Assembly (NCBI RefSeq): GCF_003049735.1
Contig: NZ_PIRM01000001.1
Coordinates: 682,001-746,000, forward strand
Length of the DNA: 64,000 bases
DNA from: Campylobacter concisus
Lineage (GTDB): Bacteria > Campylobacterota > Campylobacteria > Campylobacterales > Campylobacteraceae
Direction: 5' to 3'
The position numbers were made by a program, and so were the translations under genes. The notes under the pieces were generated by a model that was not told where the DNA came from, ran no database searches, and saw nothing but the letters and a program-made list of their open reading frames with translations. Below are positions 28,800 to 38,286 of the stretch, in pieces (the stretch's first letter is position 1; the number at the start of each line of letters is the position of its first letter).

Positions 28800-30557
28800 A
28801 TGCGAAGTCATTATTGCACCGATCTTAGCAAAGCTGATATCGGCAAAGAAGTAATACTTTGTGGCTGGGCAAACACATATAGAGACCACGGCGGTGTTGT
28901 TTTCATCGACTTAAGAGACGTTAGTGGGCTTATACAATTAGTTTGCGATCCGGCTGATAGCAAAGAAGCACATGACGTGGCTGCAAAAGTAAGAGATGAA
29001 TATGTCTTAAAAGCAAAAGGAAAAGTAAGAGCTAGAGGCGAAGGACTAACCAATCCAAAGCTAAAAACTGGTGAGATAGAAGTAATAGTAAGCGAGCTAA
29101 TCATCGAAAATCCAAGCGAGCCGCTACCATTTATGATAGGTGATGAGAGCGTAAATGAGGACATCAGACTAAAATATCGCTTTTTAGACCTTAGAAGCGA
29201 GCGCTTACAAAATATATTTAAAATGCGTTCTCGTGCAGCGATCGCAGCTAGAAACAGCCTAGATAAAATGGGCTTTATCGAGTTTGAAACTCCAGTTTTA
29301 ACACGCGCAACTCCAGAAGGAGCGAGAGACTACCTAGTGCCAAGCCGTGTATATCCGGGTCAATTTTATGCGCTCCCACAAAGCCCACAGCTATTTAAGC
29401 AGCTTTTGATGTGCTCGGGCTTTGATAAATATTTCCAAATCGCAAAATGTTTCCGCGACGAAGATCTAAGGGCTGATCGCCAACCAGAATTTACTCAAAT
29501 AGATATCGAAATGAGCTTTGTCGAGCAAGAAGATATCATAAATATGGCTGAAACGATGCTAAAAGATATTTTTAAAGCCTGCGGATACGATATCAAAACG
29601 CCATTTAGACGTATGAGCTACAAAGAGGCAACCGAGACTTATGGCTCAGATAAGCCTGATCTTAGATATGATCTAAAAATGATCGATGTTATCGATATTT
29701 TCGAGCGCTCAAGCAATGAAATTTTTAGCTCGATCGCAAAAGATAAGAAGAAAAACCGCATCAAAGCGCTAAAAGTACCAAATGGCGACAACATCTTTAG
29801 TAAGCGCGAGATGAATAGATTTGAGGAGTTTGTACGTAAATTTGGTGCACAAGGTCTTGGCTACTTCCAAATGAAAGAAGAAGGACTAAAAGGCCCACTT
29901 TGTAAATTTTTCGAGCAAAGCGATCTTGACGAGATCGTCTCAAGATGTGAGCTAAAAGTTGGTGACGTTGTATTCTTTGGTGCTGGTAAGAAGAAGATCG
30001 TGCTTGATTATATGGGAAGATTTAGAATTTTCCTAGCTGAACAAATGGGTATCATTGATCAAGACAAACTTGAGTTTTTATGGGTGCTTGACTTCCCAAT
30101 GTTTGAGCAAAATGACGATGGCAGCTACTCTGCGATGCACCATCCATTTACTATGCCAAAAAATATAGACGAGCCTGATCTTGAGGACATCCTATCTATC
30201 GCTCACGACGTCGTACTAAACGGCTTTGAGCTTGGCGGCGGAAGTATAAGAATTCACAAAAACGATATCCAACAAAAGGTCTTTAAGCTTCTTGGCATAG
30301 ACGAAGAGGAGCAACGTGAGAAATTTGGCTTCTTGCTTGATGCCTTGACATTTGGTGCGCCTCCACACGGTGGTATCGCGATCGGCTTTGATAGGCTAAA
30401 TATGCTTGTAAATAAAGCAAGCTCGATCCGTGACGTCATAGCCTTCCCTAAAACACAACGTGCTCAGTGCCCACTAACAAAGGCACCAAGCCACGCTAGC
30501 AACGAGCAGCTTAGGGAGCTAGGACTAAGGATAAGAGAAAAAGAGCAAAAGGCTTAA
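28800..30557 (+). CDS. aspS: Aspartate--tRNA(Asp/Asn) ligase
   Basis: Class II synthetase of 585 residues with an N-terminal OB-fold anticodon domain (about 1-105), motif 2 with [16 protein letters not shown], the bacterial GAD insert (about 285-410) and motif 3 near the C-terminus (GIAIGFDRL). Campylobacterota generally lack AsnRS and use a non-discriminating enzyme with GatCAB; that is family knowledge, not visible here. Confidence 0.96.
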   Translation: MRSHYCTDLSKADIGKEVILCGWANTYRDHGGVVFIDLRDVSGLIQLVCDPADSKEAHDVAAKVRDEYVLKAKGKVRARGEGLTNPKLKTGEIEVIVSELIIENPSEPLPFMIGDESVNEDIRLKYRFLDLRSERLQNIFKMRSRAAIAARNSLDKMGFIEFETPVLTRATPEGARDYLVPSRVYPGQFYALPQSPQLFKQLLMCSGFDKYFQIAKCFRDEDLRADRQPEFTQIDIEMSFVEQEDIINMAETMLKDIFKACGYDIKTPFRRMSYKEATETYGSDKPDLRYDLKMIDVIDIFERSSNEIFSSIAKDKKKNRIKALKVPNGDNIFSKREMNRFEEFVRKFGAQGLGYFQMKEEGLKGPLCKFFEQSDLDEIVSRCELKVGDVVFFGAGKKKIVLDYMGRFRIFLAEQMGIIDQDKLEFLWVLDFPMFEQNDDGSYSAMHHPFTMPKNIDEPDLEDILSIAHDVVLNGFELGGGSIRIHKNDIQQKVFKLLGIDEEEQREKFGFLLDALTFGAPPHGGIAIGFDRLNMLVNKASSIRDVIAFPKTQRAQCPLTKAPSHASNEQLRELGLRIREKEQKA

Positions 30558-30569
30558 AATTTTTGCAAT

Positions 30570-30597
30570 AAATTTAGACTTTTAGATGTCTAAATTT
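30570..30597 (+). terminator. Terminator after aspS
   Basis: The ten-pair stem AAATTTAGAC/GTCTAAATTT with an eight-base loop begins 13 bases after the aspS stop and is followed by a T-rich stretch. Confidence 0.75.
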
Positions 30598-30649
30598 GAG
30601 TTATTTTATTTAAAGATTAAATTTTTGAGATGATTTTGGTTGTTGTGCA

Positions 30650-30701
30650 GAAAATTTCACCCCAAAGCTAGACATATAGTCTGCTGCAGGGTGAAATTTT
30701 C
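30650..30701 (+). repeat. Long inverted repeat between aspS and adk
   Basis: Perfect 13-base arms GAAAATTTCACCC (30650-30662) and GGGTGAAATTTTC (30689-30701) enclose a 26-base loop. The loop holds a small AGAC/GTCT hairpin. It lies beyond the aspS terminator and about 40 bases before the adk start, with no T-tract. It is not a typical terminator and could be a small RNA or an adk leader element. Confidence 0.7.
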
Positions 30702-30743
30702 AAACTCATTCAAAGGCGCTCAAAAAATATAAAAAGGGAAAGA

Positions 30744-31313
30744 ATGAAAAATTTATTTTTAATCATCGGCGCTCCAGGCAGCGGCAAAACAACAGACGCA
30801 TCGATCATCGCACAGCATGATGAGAAATTTGCTCACTTTTCAACTGGCGACCTTTTAAGAGCTGAAGTCGCAAGTGGTAGCGAGCTTGGCAAACTAATAG
30901 ACAGCTTTATCTCAAAAGGAAATTTGGTCCCACTTGACGTCGTCGTAAATGCGATCGTCTCAGCTATCAAAAGCTCAAATAAATCAAACATCATAATAGA
31001 TGGCTACCCAAGAAGCGTTGAACAGATGACAGAGCTTGACAAGGTATTAAGCGAGCAAAAAGAAATTTCTCTTAAAGGCGTCATTGAAGTAGATGTTAGC
31101 GAAGATGTGGCAAGAGCAAGAGTGCTCGGCCGTGCAAGAGGTGCTGATGACAACAACGAAGTGTTTAATAACCGCATGAAAGTATATCTTGATCCGATCA
31201 AACCTATCCGCAAATTTTACAGCGAAAAAGAGCTACTTCACGTAGTAAATGGCGAGCGTGGCATTGACGAGATCGTAGCTGATATCAAAAATTTACTAGC
31301 TAAACTTCTATAA
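30744..31313 (+). CDS. adk: Adenylate kinase
   Basis: Interconverts ATP, ADP and AMP. The 189 residues show the P-loop [12 protein letters not shown] (about 6-17), [11 protein letters not shown] for AMP binding and [10 protein letters not shown]. The LID domain is short and has no zinc cysteines. The start has AAGGGAAAG upstream. The gene order aspS-adk-ppa is shared with C. jejuni, although two extra genes lie between adk and ppa here. Confidence 0.95.
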   Translation: MKNLFLIIGAPGSGKTTDASIIAQHDEKFAHFSTGDLLRAEVASGSELGKLIDSFISKGNLVPLDVVVNAIVSAIKSSNKSNIIIDGYPRSVEQMTELDKVLSEQKEISLKGVIEVDVSEDVARARVLGRARGADDNNEVFNNRMKVYLDPIKPIRKFYSEKELLHVVNGERGIDEIVADIKNLLAKLL

Positions 31314-31321
31314 ATTTACAG

Positions 31322-31345
31322 ACCTTGCATCAAAAGGTGCAAGGT
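31322..31345 (+). terminator. Hairpin after adk
   Basis: An eight-pair stem ACCTTGCA/TGCAAGGT with an eight-base loop starts nine bases after the adk stop. No T-tract follows, so it may be a weak terminator or a 3'-end stabilising stem. Confidence 0.55.
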
Positions 31346-31352
31346 TCCGATC

Positions 31353-31358
31353 TATAAT
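31353..31358 (+). promoter_or_regulatory. -10 box before the lipoprotein pseudogene
   Basis: TATAAT lies 40 bases upstream of the ATG at 31399, suggesting that the locus is or was transcribed separately from adk. Confidence 0.5.
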
Positions 31359-31398
31359 CCTAAGCTTATTTTTAAAAAATATAAACAAAGATGAAATT

Positions 31399-31864
31399 AT
31401 GCATAAATTTAAATTTACGATACTACTTGCGATCATAGCCATTTTTGCTTTTACAGGATGTGCCAAAAAGCATATAGAGATGGTTGAAAAAGACACCGCG
31501 TATAAGTACAGTAGCGCTAAAGCGGTTTGCGGAGAAACCGAGCTTGATAAAAAGTTAGAAAAATACATAAACGCCTTTTTAAAAAAGAGAGACCAGTACG
31601 GCGATGATCTAATTCATAAAATGCGATATACAAAGAACAAAAAATGGAGTTAGAATCCTTAGACACTTAACCCTAGGCATAGGTGGTGCTGGCAAATCTG
31701 AGACTCTCGCAGTCGTAAATTTAGTCGATCAAGGTGGCAAAGAGGTAGCCAAATTTAATGTTACGGTCGAGATCAGATATGGCTTTCTTGGCGGCAATGC
31801 AGATAGAGCACTACCAATCACCGCCAAAAACATCTATAACATTGTTACAAAAGACTTTATGTAA
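31399..31864 (+). pseudogene. DUF4410-like lipoprotein, split by a frameshift in an A6 run
   Basis: The first part (31399-31653, 84 residues) is a lipoprotein N-terminus with lipobox FAFTGCAKK. It stops soon after a run of six A (31639-31644). In the +1-shifted frame the coding continues to 31864 with RILRHLTLGIGGAGKSE, LAVVNLVDQGGKEVAKF and VEIRYGFLGGN, typical of the C-terminal half of DUF4410 outer-membrane lipoproteins. Removing one A joins both halves into one 154-residue protein. It may be a real mutation, slipped-strand switching or an assembly error. Function of the family is unknown. Confidence 0.75.
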
Positions 31865-31891
31865 AAACTTACTTTTCATTAACATCAAAAA

Positions 31892-31897
31892 TATAAT
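31892..31897 (+). promoter_or_regulatory. -10 box of the BOF-protein gene
   Basis: TATAAT lies about 40 bases upstream of the ATG at 31938. Confidence 0.5.
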
Positions 31898-31937
31898 ATC
31901 CTTTTAAATTTTTACAACAAATTCTAAAAGGATAAAA

Positions 31938-32273
31938 ATGAAAAAAATTATAATCGCTTCACTAGCTGCTAACATCGTAATGGCTGGAGGCTTCACATCA
32001 AAATACTCAAGTGAAACGATAAGCACAAAAGAGGCTTTGAAACTAAAAGACGACGCTAAAGTCGTACTTGAGGGCAAAATAAAATCGCACATAAAATCAG
32101 ACAAATATGAATTTATCGATAAAAATGGTGATGTCATTATTATTGAGATCGATAACAAAAAATGGGATAACATAGCAGCCAACGAAGATACACTTTTAAG
32201 AATAAGAGGTGAAGTGGATAAAGACCTTATGAAAACAGAGATCGATGTCGATAGCGTAGAGGTTATAAAGTAG
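31938..32273 (+). CDS. YgiW/YdeI-family periplasmic OB-fold (BOF) protein
   Basis: A 111-residue exported protein with a signal peptide (residues 1-16, ending AANIVMA). The single BOF domain has VLEGKIKSHIKSDKYEFIDKNG and LRIRGEVDKD, the usual strand pattern of the family. Relatives in enterics are stress-induced (peroxide, antimicrobial peptides) and may bind small cationic ligands. AAGGAT precedes the ATG. Confidence 0.88.
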   Translation: MKKIIIASLAANIVMAGGFTSKYSSETISTKEALKLKDDAKVVLEGKIKSHIKSDKYEFIDKNGDVIIIEIDNKKWDNIAANEDTLLRIRGEVDKDLMKTEIDVDSVEVIK

Positions 32274-32343
32274 TTAAATTTTACGCGTATTTAATGCAAA
32301 AAATACTAAAATCACAAAAATTTCTAATAAAAAGGACGAATAT

Positions 32344-32862
32344 ATGGACGTTTCAAAGATCAAAGCTGGTTCAAACCCAGACAAAATCAATGCTGTAATC
32401 GAAATACCTTATGGCTCAAATATCAAATACGAGATCGACAAAGATAGCGGTGCGGTAGTAGTTGATCGTGTGCTTTACTCAGCGATGTTTTACCCAGCAA
32501 ACTACGGCTTTGTGCCAAACACACTTGCGGCTGATGGTGACCCAGCTGATATTTTGGTGCTAAATGAGTATCCGCTCCAAGCTGGTAGCGTCATTCCTTG
32601 CCGTTTAATAGGTGTTTTGGTAATGGAAGATGAGGCGGGTATGGATGAGAAGCTTTTGGCTGTACCAGTTACAAAGATCGATCCAAGATATGATGCGATA
32701 AAAAGCTACGAGGATCTACCAGCTGCAACACTAAATAAGATCAAAAATTTCTTTGAAACTTATAAAATTTTAGAGCCTAACAAATGGGTTAAGGTGAAAG
32801 AATTTAAAGACGCAAATGCTGCAAAAGAGATTTTAGACGCTGCGATAAAAAATTATAAATAA
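32344..32862 (+). CDS. ppa: Inorganic pyrophosphatase
   Basis: A family I soluble pyrophosphatase of 172 residues that pulls biosynthetic reactions forward. It has EIPYGSNIKYEIDKDSG near the N-terminus, the active-site signature DGDPADILVL (about 66-75) and the lysine/aspartate pair in MDEKLLAVPVTKIDPRY. A strong terminator follows. Confidence 0.96.
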   Translation: MDVSKIKAGSNPDKINAVIEIPYGSNIKYEIDKDSGAVVVDRVLYSAMFYPANYGFVPNTLAADGDPADILVLNEYPLQAGSVIPCRLIGVLVMEDEAGMDEKLLAVPVTKIDPRYDAIKSYEDLPAATLNKIKNFFETYKILEPNKWVKVKEFKDANAAKEILDAAIKNYK

Positions 32863-32867
32863 CTTAC

Positions 32868-32893
32868 AAGCCCTATTTTAGGGCTTTTCTTTT
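32868..32893 (+). terminator. Terminator after ppa
   Basis: The stem AAGCCCTA/TAGGGCTT with a three-base loop is followed by TTTCTTTTT, a textbook intrinsic terminator. Confidence 0.9.
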
Positions 32894-32960
32894 TAAATTT
32901 GTTCTTTTTATGCGCTATACTAAAAAGGCAATTTTTTATATTTAGATAAGCTTTTTCTTG

Positions 32961-32966
32961 TATAAT
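32961..32966 (+). promoter_or_regulatory. -10 box of the tRNA-Met gene
   Basis: TATAAT ends 19 bases before the first tRNA base. Confidence 0.65.
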
Positions 32967-32985
32967 ACGATTTTCTTTCAACTGT

Positions 32986-33062
32986 GGGTTCATAGCTCAG
33001 TTGGTTAGAGCATCCGGCTCATAACCGGATGGTCCCAGGTTCGAGTCCTGGTGAACCCACCA
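32986..33062 (+). tRNA. tRNA-Met (CAT)
   Basis: A 77-base cloverleaf with seven-pair acceptor GGGTTCA/TGAACCC, an encoded CCA end, D arm with AGCTCAGTTGGTTAGAGC, anticodon stem TCCGG/CCGGA with CAT at 33020-33022, and T arm with GTTCGAGTC. The first pair G-C means it is not the initiator. An Ile tRNA with modified CAT (lysidine) is the alternative; I favour elongator Met. The type I restriction operon begins about 110 bases downstream. Confidence 0.93.
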
Positions 33063-33174
33063 CCTACTTTAACAACACTAAAAAATTAAAAATTTTTCAT
33101 CACTTTTACTTAGATTTTAAAATATTTTTAAAATACAAAAAATGTTTAATAGTCCAAAATTTAAGCCAAATTTT

Positions 33175-33834
33175 CTAAACTCTCTCTAAAATTTCCTTTC
33201 GTTTTTGCCAGTCAGGCATATAAAGCGTTAGATAGTCATAAAATTTCTTTAAGTGATTTGGATACAGTAGGTGAGCAAGCTCGTGAAATACGACATACTC
33301 GATGCACGATTTTGGTTTTTTGATGAGTCCTATGTTTAAATTTATATATGATTTATAAGGATTGCAACTCCCCCATCTTGTCTTCATCTGCCTTATCTTT
33401 ACGCTTTTGATATCTTGTTTTACTATCTTGTTAAACTCTTGCAAGATATTAAAAAAATATAGCATCGCCTTTTCGTGATACCACTCATAGACCAATTTTT
33501 CTTTTCGTTTTATATCGCTTTTATCTTTCACAAAGAGCTCCAGATAGCCTCTTTGTAGCTTTACGCGCTCCTCTTTAGACTGCACGACTTTAAGCCGGTA
33601 GCTTCGCCCAAGATATTTAAAGTCTTCGCCACTTACGTATTCTTTTTCGGGCGTCCTAAACGAGGCAAAAAACGCGCGCTTTTGCGCTATCCATTTAGCT
33701 CTTTTTTTTATGATAAATTTTATATGCTCATCGCTTGCCGTTTTTGGCGCCGTTAGGATCGCTTCGCCATTTGGTCTAACTTTTAAAGTGATATTTTTTA
33801 CGTCTTTTCGGACGATTTTTACGCCTTCAAGCAT
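33175..33834 (-). CDS. YgjP-type M48-like metallopeptidase coupled to hsdR
   Basis: A 219-residue zinc metallopeptidase of the YgjP/DUF45 family. The zinc motif is VFHELAHLLYPNH (HExxH near residue 183, third ligand downstream). The N-terminus has IVRKDVKNITLKVRPNGE, typical of the family. Its ATG lies eight bases inside the hsdR end, so it is co-translated with the restriction subunit. Such genes recur beside hsdR in other bacteria, but the substrate is unknown; turnover of HsdR is an attractive guess. Confidence 0.88.
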   Translation of the reverse strand: MLEGVKIVRKDVKNITLKVRPNGEAILTAPKTASDEHIKFIIKKRAKWIAQKRAFFASFRTPEKEYVSGEDFKYLGRSYRLKVVQSKEERVKLQRGYLELFVKDKSDIKRKEKLVYEWYHEKAMLYFFNILQEFNKIVKQDIKSVKIRQMKTRWGSCNPYKSYINLNIGLIKKPKSCIEYVVFHELAHLLYPNHLKKFYDYLTLYMPDWQKRKEILERV

Positions 33835-36800
33835 AAAAACTTATCTCTATTCCACGGATAGTTTGGTAAATTTTTTCCTTCTCATCGATAGAAACGTCAT
33901 ATTCGTCCTCTATCTCCCAAAGAGCGTCCTCCATAGCGCTTGTTATCTCATTTTCTACATCTTTATTATTGTGCCATTCTGGTTTTTTTGAGGCCTCTTT
34001 GTAAATTTCATAAAATTTCACGCTCAAATTTTTAGCGACCACCTCAACATCCGCAAGCTCCACATCCCCCAAAATGTCAAGCAAATTATCATAAATAGCA
34101 AATAAAATTTTCTTACCATTAAATTCTTTTGGATACCTGTCTTCATTTGGCTTTAAAGCGCCAGTTATTAGGTCTTTTAGTAGTTTTGCTTTGGCAAGTT
34201 TTTCTTCCTCACTTAGCCTTTTTGCTTTATACTCGTTGATGATATCTTGTATCTGCTGTGCTATTGATTTATAAAAGGCTGGATTTGAGTCCATTTTCTC
34301 TTTTACCACCGCGCTTACGGCGCTGATGATAGTATCAGCCTTTGCATTTTTACCCTCAACCCTTTGCACCTCATCGTCAAATTCCGTCTCAAAGATATTT
34401 ACAAGCTTTGTAAGCTCATTGACCCCTTGTGCATTTACGTAAGTATCAAGCAGCTTTTGCATCTGCGCTTCATATTTGCCAAAGTCACAAGCCTCATGAT
34501 ATCTTAGCTGCACAGCCTTTCTTAGCTCGTTATAAAATTTAACCCTTTGCTTATAAGTTTTGATCTCCTCTTCGCTTAATATGTCATAAATTTTCTCACT
34601 TGAAAGCGCTAGTTTAAACGCCCTAGCAAACTGCGATAACCACTCTTTAAAGTCATCTCGTTTTTGCACGTCCTCTAAAACCGCCACGTAGCTTTCTAGA
34701 TCGTCTTTAAATTTCACACTGCTAAAAAGATCATCCAGATGAGTATAGTAAGTCTTTGCCTTTATGATCTCGCTTCTTACGTCTATTACGGCTCCAGTTA
34801 TATCCTCTGGGTCAAAGCCACTTAGCGAAGCATAGCTAGTAAGCGCCTGATCAAGCTCGCCAAGAAGCCCTCTATAATCAATAATATAGCCATAATCTTT
34901 CCCATCATAAAGCCTATTTACTCTAGCTATAGCTTGGAGCAAATTATGCTCTTTTAGCTGCTTATCTATATAAAGCGTGCTTGCTCTTGGCGCGTCAAAG
35001 CCAGTTAAAAGCTTATCCACAACAATAAGCAAATCTATCTCATCGCCATAAATAAATTCATCCTTCACATGCTTTAGATACGCTTCCTCGCTGCCGTAGC
35101 CCTTTATAGTCTCTTGCCACGCCTTTGCGACATACTCTTTATGCCCGCCCTCAAGCTCCTCGTGCTCGTTGCTTGATATCACATAGGCACTTTTTATCTC
35201 TCCAAATTCCTCAAATATCTCATGATATTTTATGGCGTCATATTTTCTTTGCGTTGCTAGCATCGCCTTAAAGCCACTTTTTTTCAAAGTCTTTTTAATA
35301 TGCTCATTTATATCCACAGCTATCAGTTCTAGCCTTTGCTCGCTAGATGCCACGCGCTCAAACCTCGCCCATTTTTGTTGCAAGTCCCTTTTGGCCTCAT
35401 CGCTTAGCTCTTTTGATATTAGATCAAATTTCCTAGTTAGCCCATCAGGATCTAGCACCCCTTGACCCACGTATCGCCCCTCGTAAAGTAGCGGCAACAC
35501 AGCTCCGTCTTTTACCGCGTCATCTATCGTATATCTATGAATTTCTCCGCCAAATTTAGCAAAGCTGTTTTTCTCACGCTTTAAAAGCGGCGTGCCGGTA
35601 AATCCTATATAACAAGCAAGAGGCAGCGCTTTTTTCATAGCCTTATGTAAATCTCCGCCTTGCGTGCGGTGGCTCTCATCCACTAGCACGAATATATCGC
35701 CATCTCTTATCACTATCTTTTGATTTTTTACCTTTTCAAATTTATGCACGAGCGTAGTTATCACGCTAATGCCGCTTTGTAGCTTTTCTATCAGATCGCT
35801 TCCGCTGCTTGCTCGCCCTGCTTTTACATCCGTATTTTCAAAAGTCTCGTGTATCTGCCCATCTAGATCTATCCTGTCAGTTACGACGATGATCTTTGAG
35901 TTTATATAAATTTGCTTTAAAAGCTTTGTTAGCATCACCATCGTGAGCGACTTGCCGCTTCCTTGCGTGTGCCAGATGAGTCCGCCCGCTCTTACGCCGT
36001 CCTTTACCATTGATACTCTCTTTAGCGTCTCTTCGATAGCGAAGAACTGCTGATAGCGGCAAACCTTTTTCATTTTCTTATCAAACACTATATAGTGCCT
36101 AACTAGCCTTAGTAGTCTATCTTTAGATAGTAGCGCAAAGAGCGTCATATCAAGCGCGCTTACCTCTCTACCATTTATCACGCTCTTTAAGCTCTCTTTT
36201 GCTTTTGCTTTGTCTTGTTCTTTCCACACACTATAAAATTTAAACGGCGTTCCAGTAGTGCCGTATCTTGCTCCACTTCCGTTTGCTGCGATGGTTAGCT
36301 GGATGTATTTAAAAAGATGCGCTATCTCATCTTTGCCCTGCTCTTTTTCAAGCTGCTTTATGCCGTTTTCAAAGCTCACGCTTGATTTTTTAAGCTCGAT
36401 CACGACTATTGGTATACCGTTTATAAAAAGCACGAGATCAGGCCTTCTATGCTTTTGCACGTCGCTCTGGCTTACTCTGCTTACTTCAAATTCTTCTGTT
36501 ACATAGAAGTCGTTGTTTTGTAAATTTTCAAAGTCTATAAATTTAAAAGAGAAGCTTCTTCTCGTCTCATCTTCTAAATTTTCTTCTAAACTGGTTCCAA
36601 GCAAGAGCAAATTTGTGATCCTTTCGTTTGCGACCATTAGCCCTTCGTTTAAAGATACCCCAGCTAGCTCATCGACCGCTTTTAAAACGTTACTTTGGCT
36701 AAATTTATATCGCTTGCCCTTATACTCGTAGCCATTTATCTCGCCAAGCTTTTTGGTTAAAATTTCCCTAAACAAAACCTCGCTGGTTTTACCGCCTCGA

Positions 36801-36901
36801 AGCTTTAAATTTTCCTCCCTGCTTATAAATTTATAGCCCAAGCTTTGAAGTAAATTTATGCTATTTTGCTGGATCTTATTTTCTGAAGTATCTGGGGTCA
36901 T
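33827..36901 (-). CDS. hsdR: Type I restriction enzyme R subunit HsdR
   Basis: A 1024-residue translocating endonuclease subunit. The PD-(E/D)xK nuclease is at RRPDLVLF and VVIELKKSS (Asp155, Glu169-Lys171). The SF2 motor has Walker A HTQGSGKSLT (311-320), the DESH box (408-411) and TGTPLL downstream. A long helical C-terminus contacts the methylase. The frame is intact. It lies downstream of hsdM, hsdS and a membrane coiled-coil gene in one overlapping operon. Confidence 0.96.
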   Translation of the reverse strand: MTPDTSENKIQQNSINLLQSLGYKFISREENLKLRGGKTSEVLFREILTKKLGEINGYEYKGKRYKFSQSNVLKAVDELAGVSLNEGLMVANERITNLLLLGTSLEENLEDETRRSFSFKFIDFENLQNNDFYVTEEFEVSRVSQSDVQKHRRPDLVLFINGIPIVVIELKKSSVSFENGIKQLEKEQGKDEIAHLFKYIQLTIAANGSGARYGTTGTPFKFYSVWKEQDKAKAKESLKSVINGREVSALDMTLFALLSKDRLLRLVRHYIVFDKKMKKVCRYQQFFAIEETLKRVSMVKDGVRAGGLIWHTQGSGKSLTMVMLTKLLKQIYINSKIIVVTDRIDLDGQIHETFENTDVKAGRASSGSDLIEKLQSGISVITTLVHKFEKVKNQKIVIRDGDIFVLVDESHRTQGGDLHKAMKKALPLACYIGFTGTPLLKREKNSFAKFGGEIHRYTIDDAVKDGAVLPLLYEGRYVGQGVLDPDGLTRKFDLISKELSDEAKRDLQQKWARFERVASSEQRLELIAVDINEHIKKTLKKSGFKAMLATQRKYDAIKYHEIFEEFGEIKSAYVISSNEHEELEGGHKEYVAKAWQETIKGYGSEEAYLKHVKDEFIYGDEIDLLIVVDKLLTGFDAPRASTLYIDKQLKEHNLLQAIARVNRLYDGKDYGYIIDYRGLLGELDQALTSYASLSGFDPEDITGAVIDVRSEIIKAKTYYTHLDDLFSSVKFKDDLESYVAVLEDVQKRDDFKEWLSQFARAFKLALSSEKIYDILSEEEIKTYKQRVKFYNELRKAVQLRYHEACDFGKYEAQMQKLLDTYVNAQGVNELTKLVNIFETEFDDEVQRVEGKNAKADTIISAVSAVVKEKMDSNPAFYKSIAQQIQDIINEYKAKRLSEEEKLAKAKLLKDLITGALKPNEDRYPKEFNGKKILFAIYDNLLDILGDVELADVEVVAKNLSVKFYEIYKEASKKPEWHNNKDVENEITSAMEDALWEIEDEYDVSIDEKEKIYQTIRGIEISFYA

Positions 36902-38286
36902 TTTTTCTCACTTTGACTTAAATTTTTAATAGATTGCGTTATTTCGTTTAATATTGTGCCGTCTCCATGCTTTTTATCTAATGTTTTACTTGCATTGTAT
37001 GATATTGTGTTTATAGCTTCCAAAATTAGCTTTTCTAGCAATTCACTATCTTCTTTACCTAGCTCACTAATCTGCTTTTTATAGCTTATATATGATCTAG
37101 ATAATGCTTCCTTGTGTGCGTATTCTTGTTCTAGTCTTTGATTTTCACTACGTCTCTTACTGGCATATACAGCAACCCATATCAAAGGTAATGTTATGGG
37201 CAAAGAATGAAGTATAGATTTTGCAATCTCTTCTATCGAACTTAAATTTTTTAATGTCATAAAAGACAAAATTGAAATAGCAAAAAGACAGACTACAAAT
37301 ACACCATTCCATATTCTAATTGGCCATATAAATTTTTTTCTTTCAATACTATAAGCCTCTGCCAATCCTGCACTAGTTGCACCTTCTAATAATTTTTCTA
37401 TTTCTTTCTCAAAAGCTTTGCGCTTTAAACCATGTTCTTCTTCAAGTTTATTTAATTGATTTATTTGATCGTTTTTAAATTCCTCAAGTTCATTCTTTCT
37501 TGTTGCCAATTCTTGTTCTAATCCTCCTATTCTTTTTCCTTCTTCTTCATCAAATTTTCCAAAAATTTTTACATAAAATTTTTCAAGATCTTCCAAATCC
37601 TTATTTGTTTCCGTTAAATACTTTTTAGTTAAATTTATATCATTTAAAATATCTTTTTTTGCTTCCAGTATCTTAGTTTTTGTTGATATATAATCTTTTT
37701 CATCAATTAAGGTTTCATCATGAAATTCTGCAATTTTTGTATATTTTTCTTTTATTTTGTAAAAAAAGTCTTTAACACTATCTTCAATGCTATTCTCTCC
37801 ATCTATTAACTCATTCTTTAATCTATAAATTTCCCTGACATCTGTTTTTATTTTTTCTAAATTTATATCCTCCAAAGCCTTTTTTATAGTATCTGTGTAT
37901 TCTTGCACCATGTTAGAAACTGATCTGCTAGAAATTTTAGGCATTAGAATATTTAAATTCCTTAACCCAGCAATAAGCTGATCTATATAGTTATTTGTTG
38001 CTACAATGTAATCAATAGTTCTATTATTGATGAATAAATCAAAATAATGCAAAGCACCTTCTAAATAACTTCTTGAATTATCCAATAAATTTTCTGGGCT
38101 TAATTCAGGATCGATTAGCTTTAGATAGCTATCTATAAAAATTATAACTTTTCCAAGTCTATTGTATTCATCAATAATTTCTACATTCCCAATCTCTTTA
38201 ATATTAAATTCACTAAATTTTGTCTTAAATAGTTCCCATTTGCTATGAAAATCACTCGACCCATACCTAGTCATCCATCTTGACAT
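36898..38286 (-). CDS. Membrane-anchored coiled-coil protein inserted in the hsd operon
   Basis: A 462-residue protein I cannot assign to a known family. The N-terminal ~110 residues are helical, and residues about 120-300 form charged coiled coils rich in Glu and Lys. A conserved-looking motif GATSAGLAEAY (302-312) precedes two membrane helices (about 327-344 and 361-374), followed by a soluble helical tail. The gene overlaps hsdS at its start (20 bases) and hsdR at its end (4 bases), so it belongs to the operon. Its base composition looks more AT-rich than the flanking hsd genes. An accessory defence role is inferred from position only. Confidence 0.8.
   Translation of the reverse strand: MSRWMTRYGSSDFHSKWELFKTKFSEFNIKEIGNVEIIDEYNRLGKVIIFIDSYLKLIDPELSPENLLDNSRSYLEGALHYFDLFINNRTIDYIVATNNYIDQLIAGLRNLNILMPKISSRSVSNMVQEYTDTIKKALEDINLEKIKTDVREIYRLKNELIDGENSIEDSVKDFFYKIKEKYTKIAEFHDETLIDEKDYISTKTKILEAKKDILNDINLTKKYLTETNKDLEDLEKFYVKIFGKFDEEEGKRIGGLEQELATRKNELEEFKNDQINQLNKLEEEHGLKRKAFEKEIEKLLEGATSAGLAEAYSIERKKFIWPIRIWNGVFVVCLFAISILSFMTLKNLSSIEEIAKSILHSLPITLPLIWVAVYASKRRSENQRLEQEYAHKEALSRSYISYKKQISELGKEDSELLEKLILEAINTISYNASKTLDKKHGDGTILNEITQSIKNLSQSEKK

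Noticed and set aside
32986..33062. Reading the CAT tRNA as initiator tRNA or tRNA-Ile2
   Set aside because: A paired G-C first acceptor pair excludes the initiator; Ile2 cannot be fully excluded, but the overall sequence fits elongator Met better.
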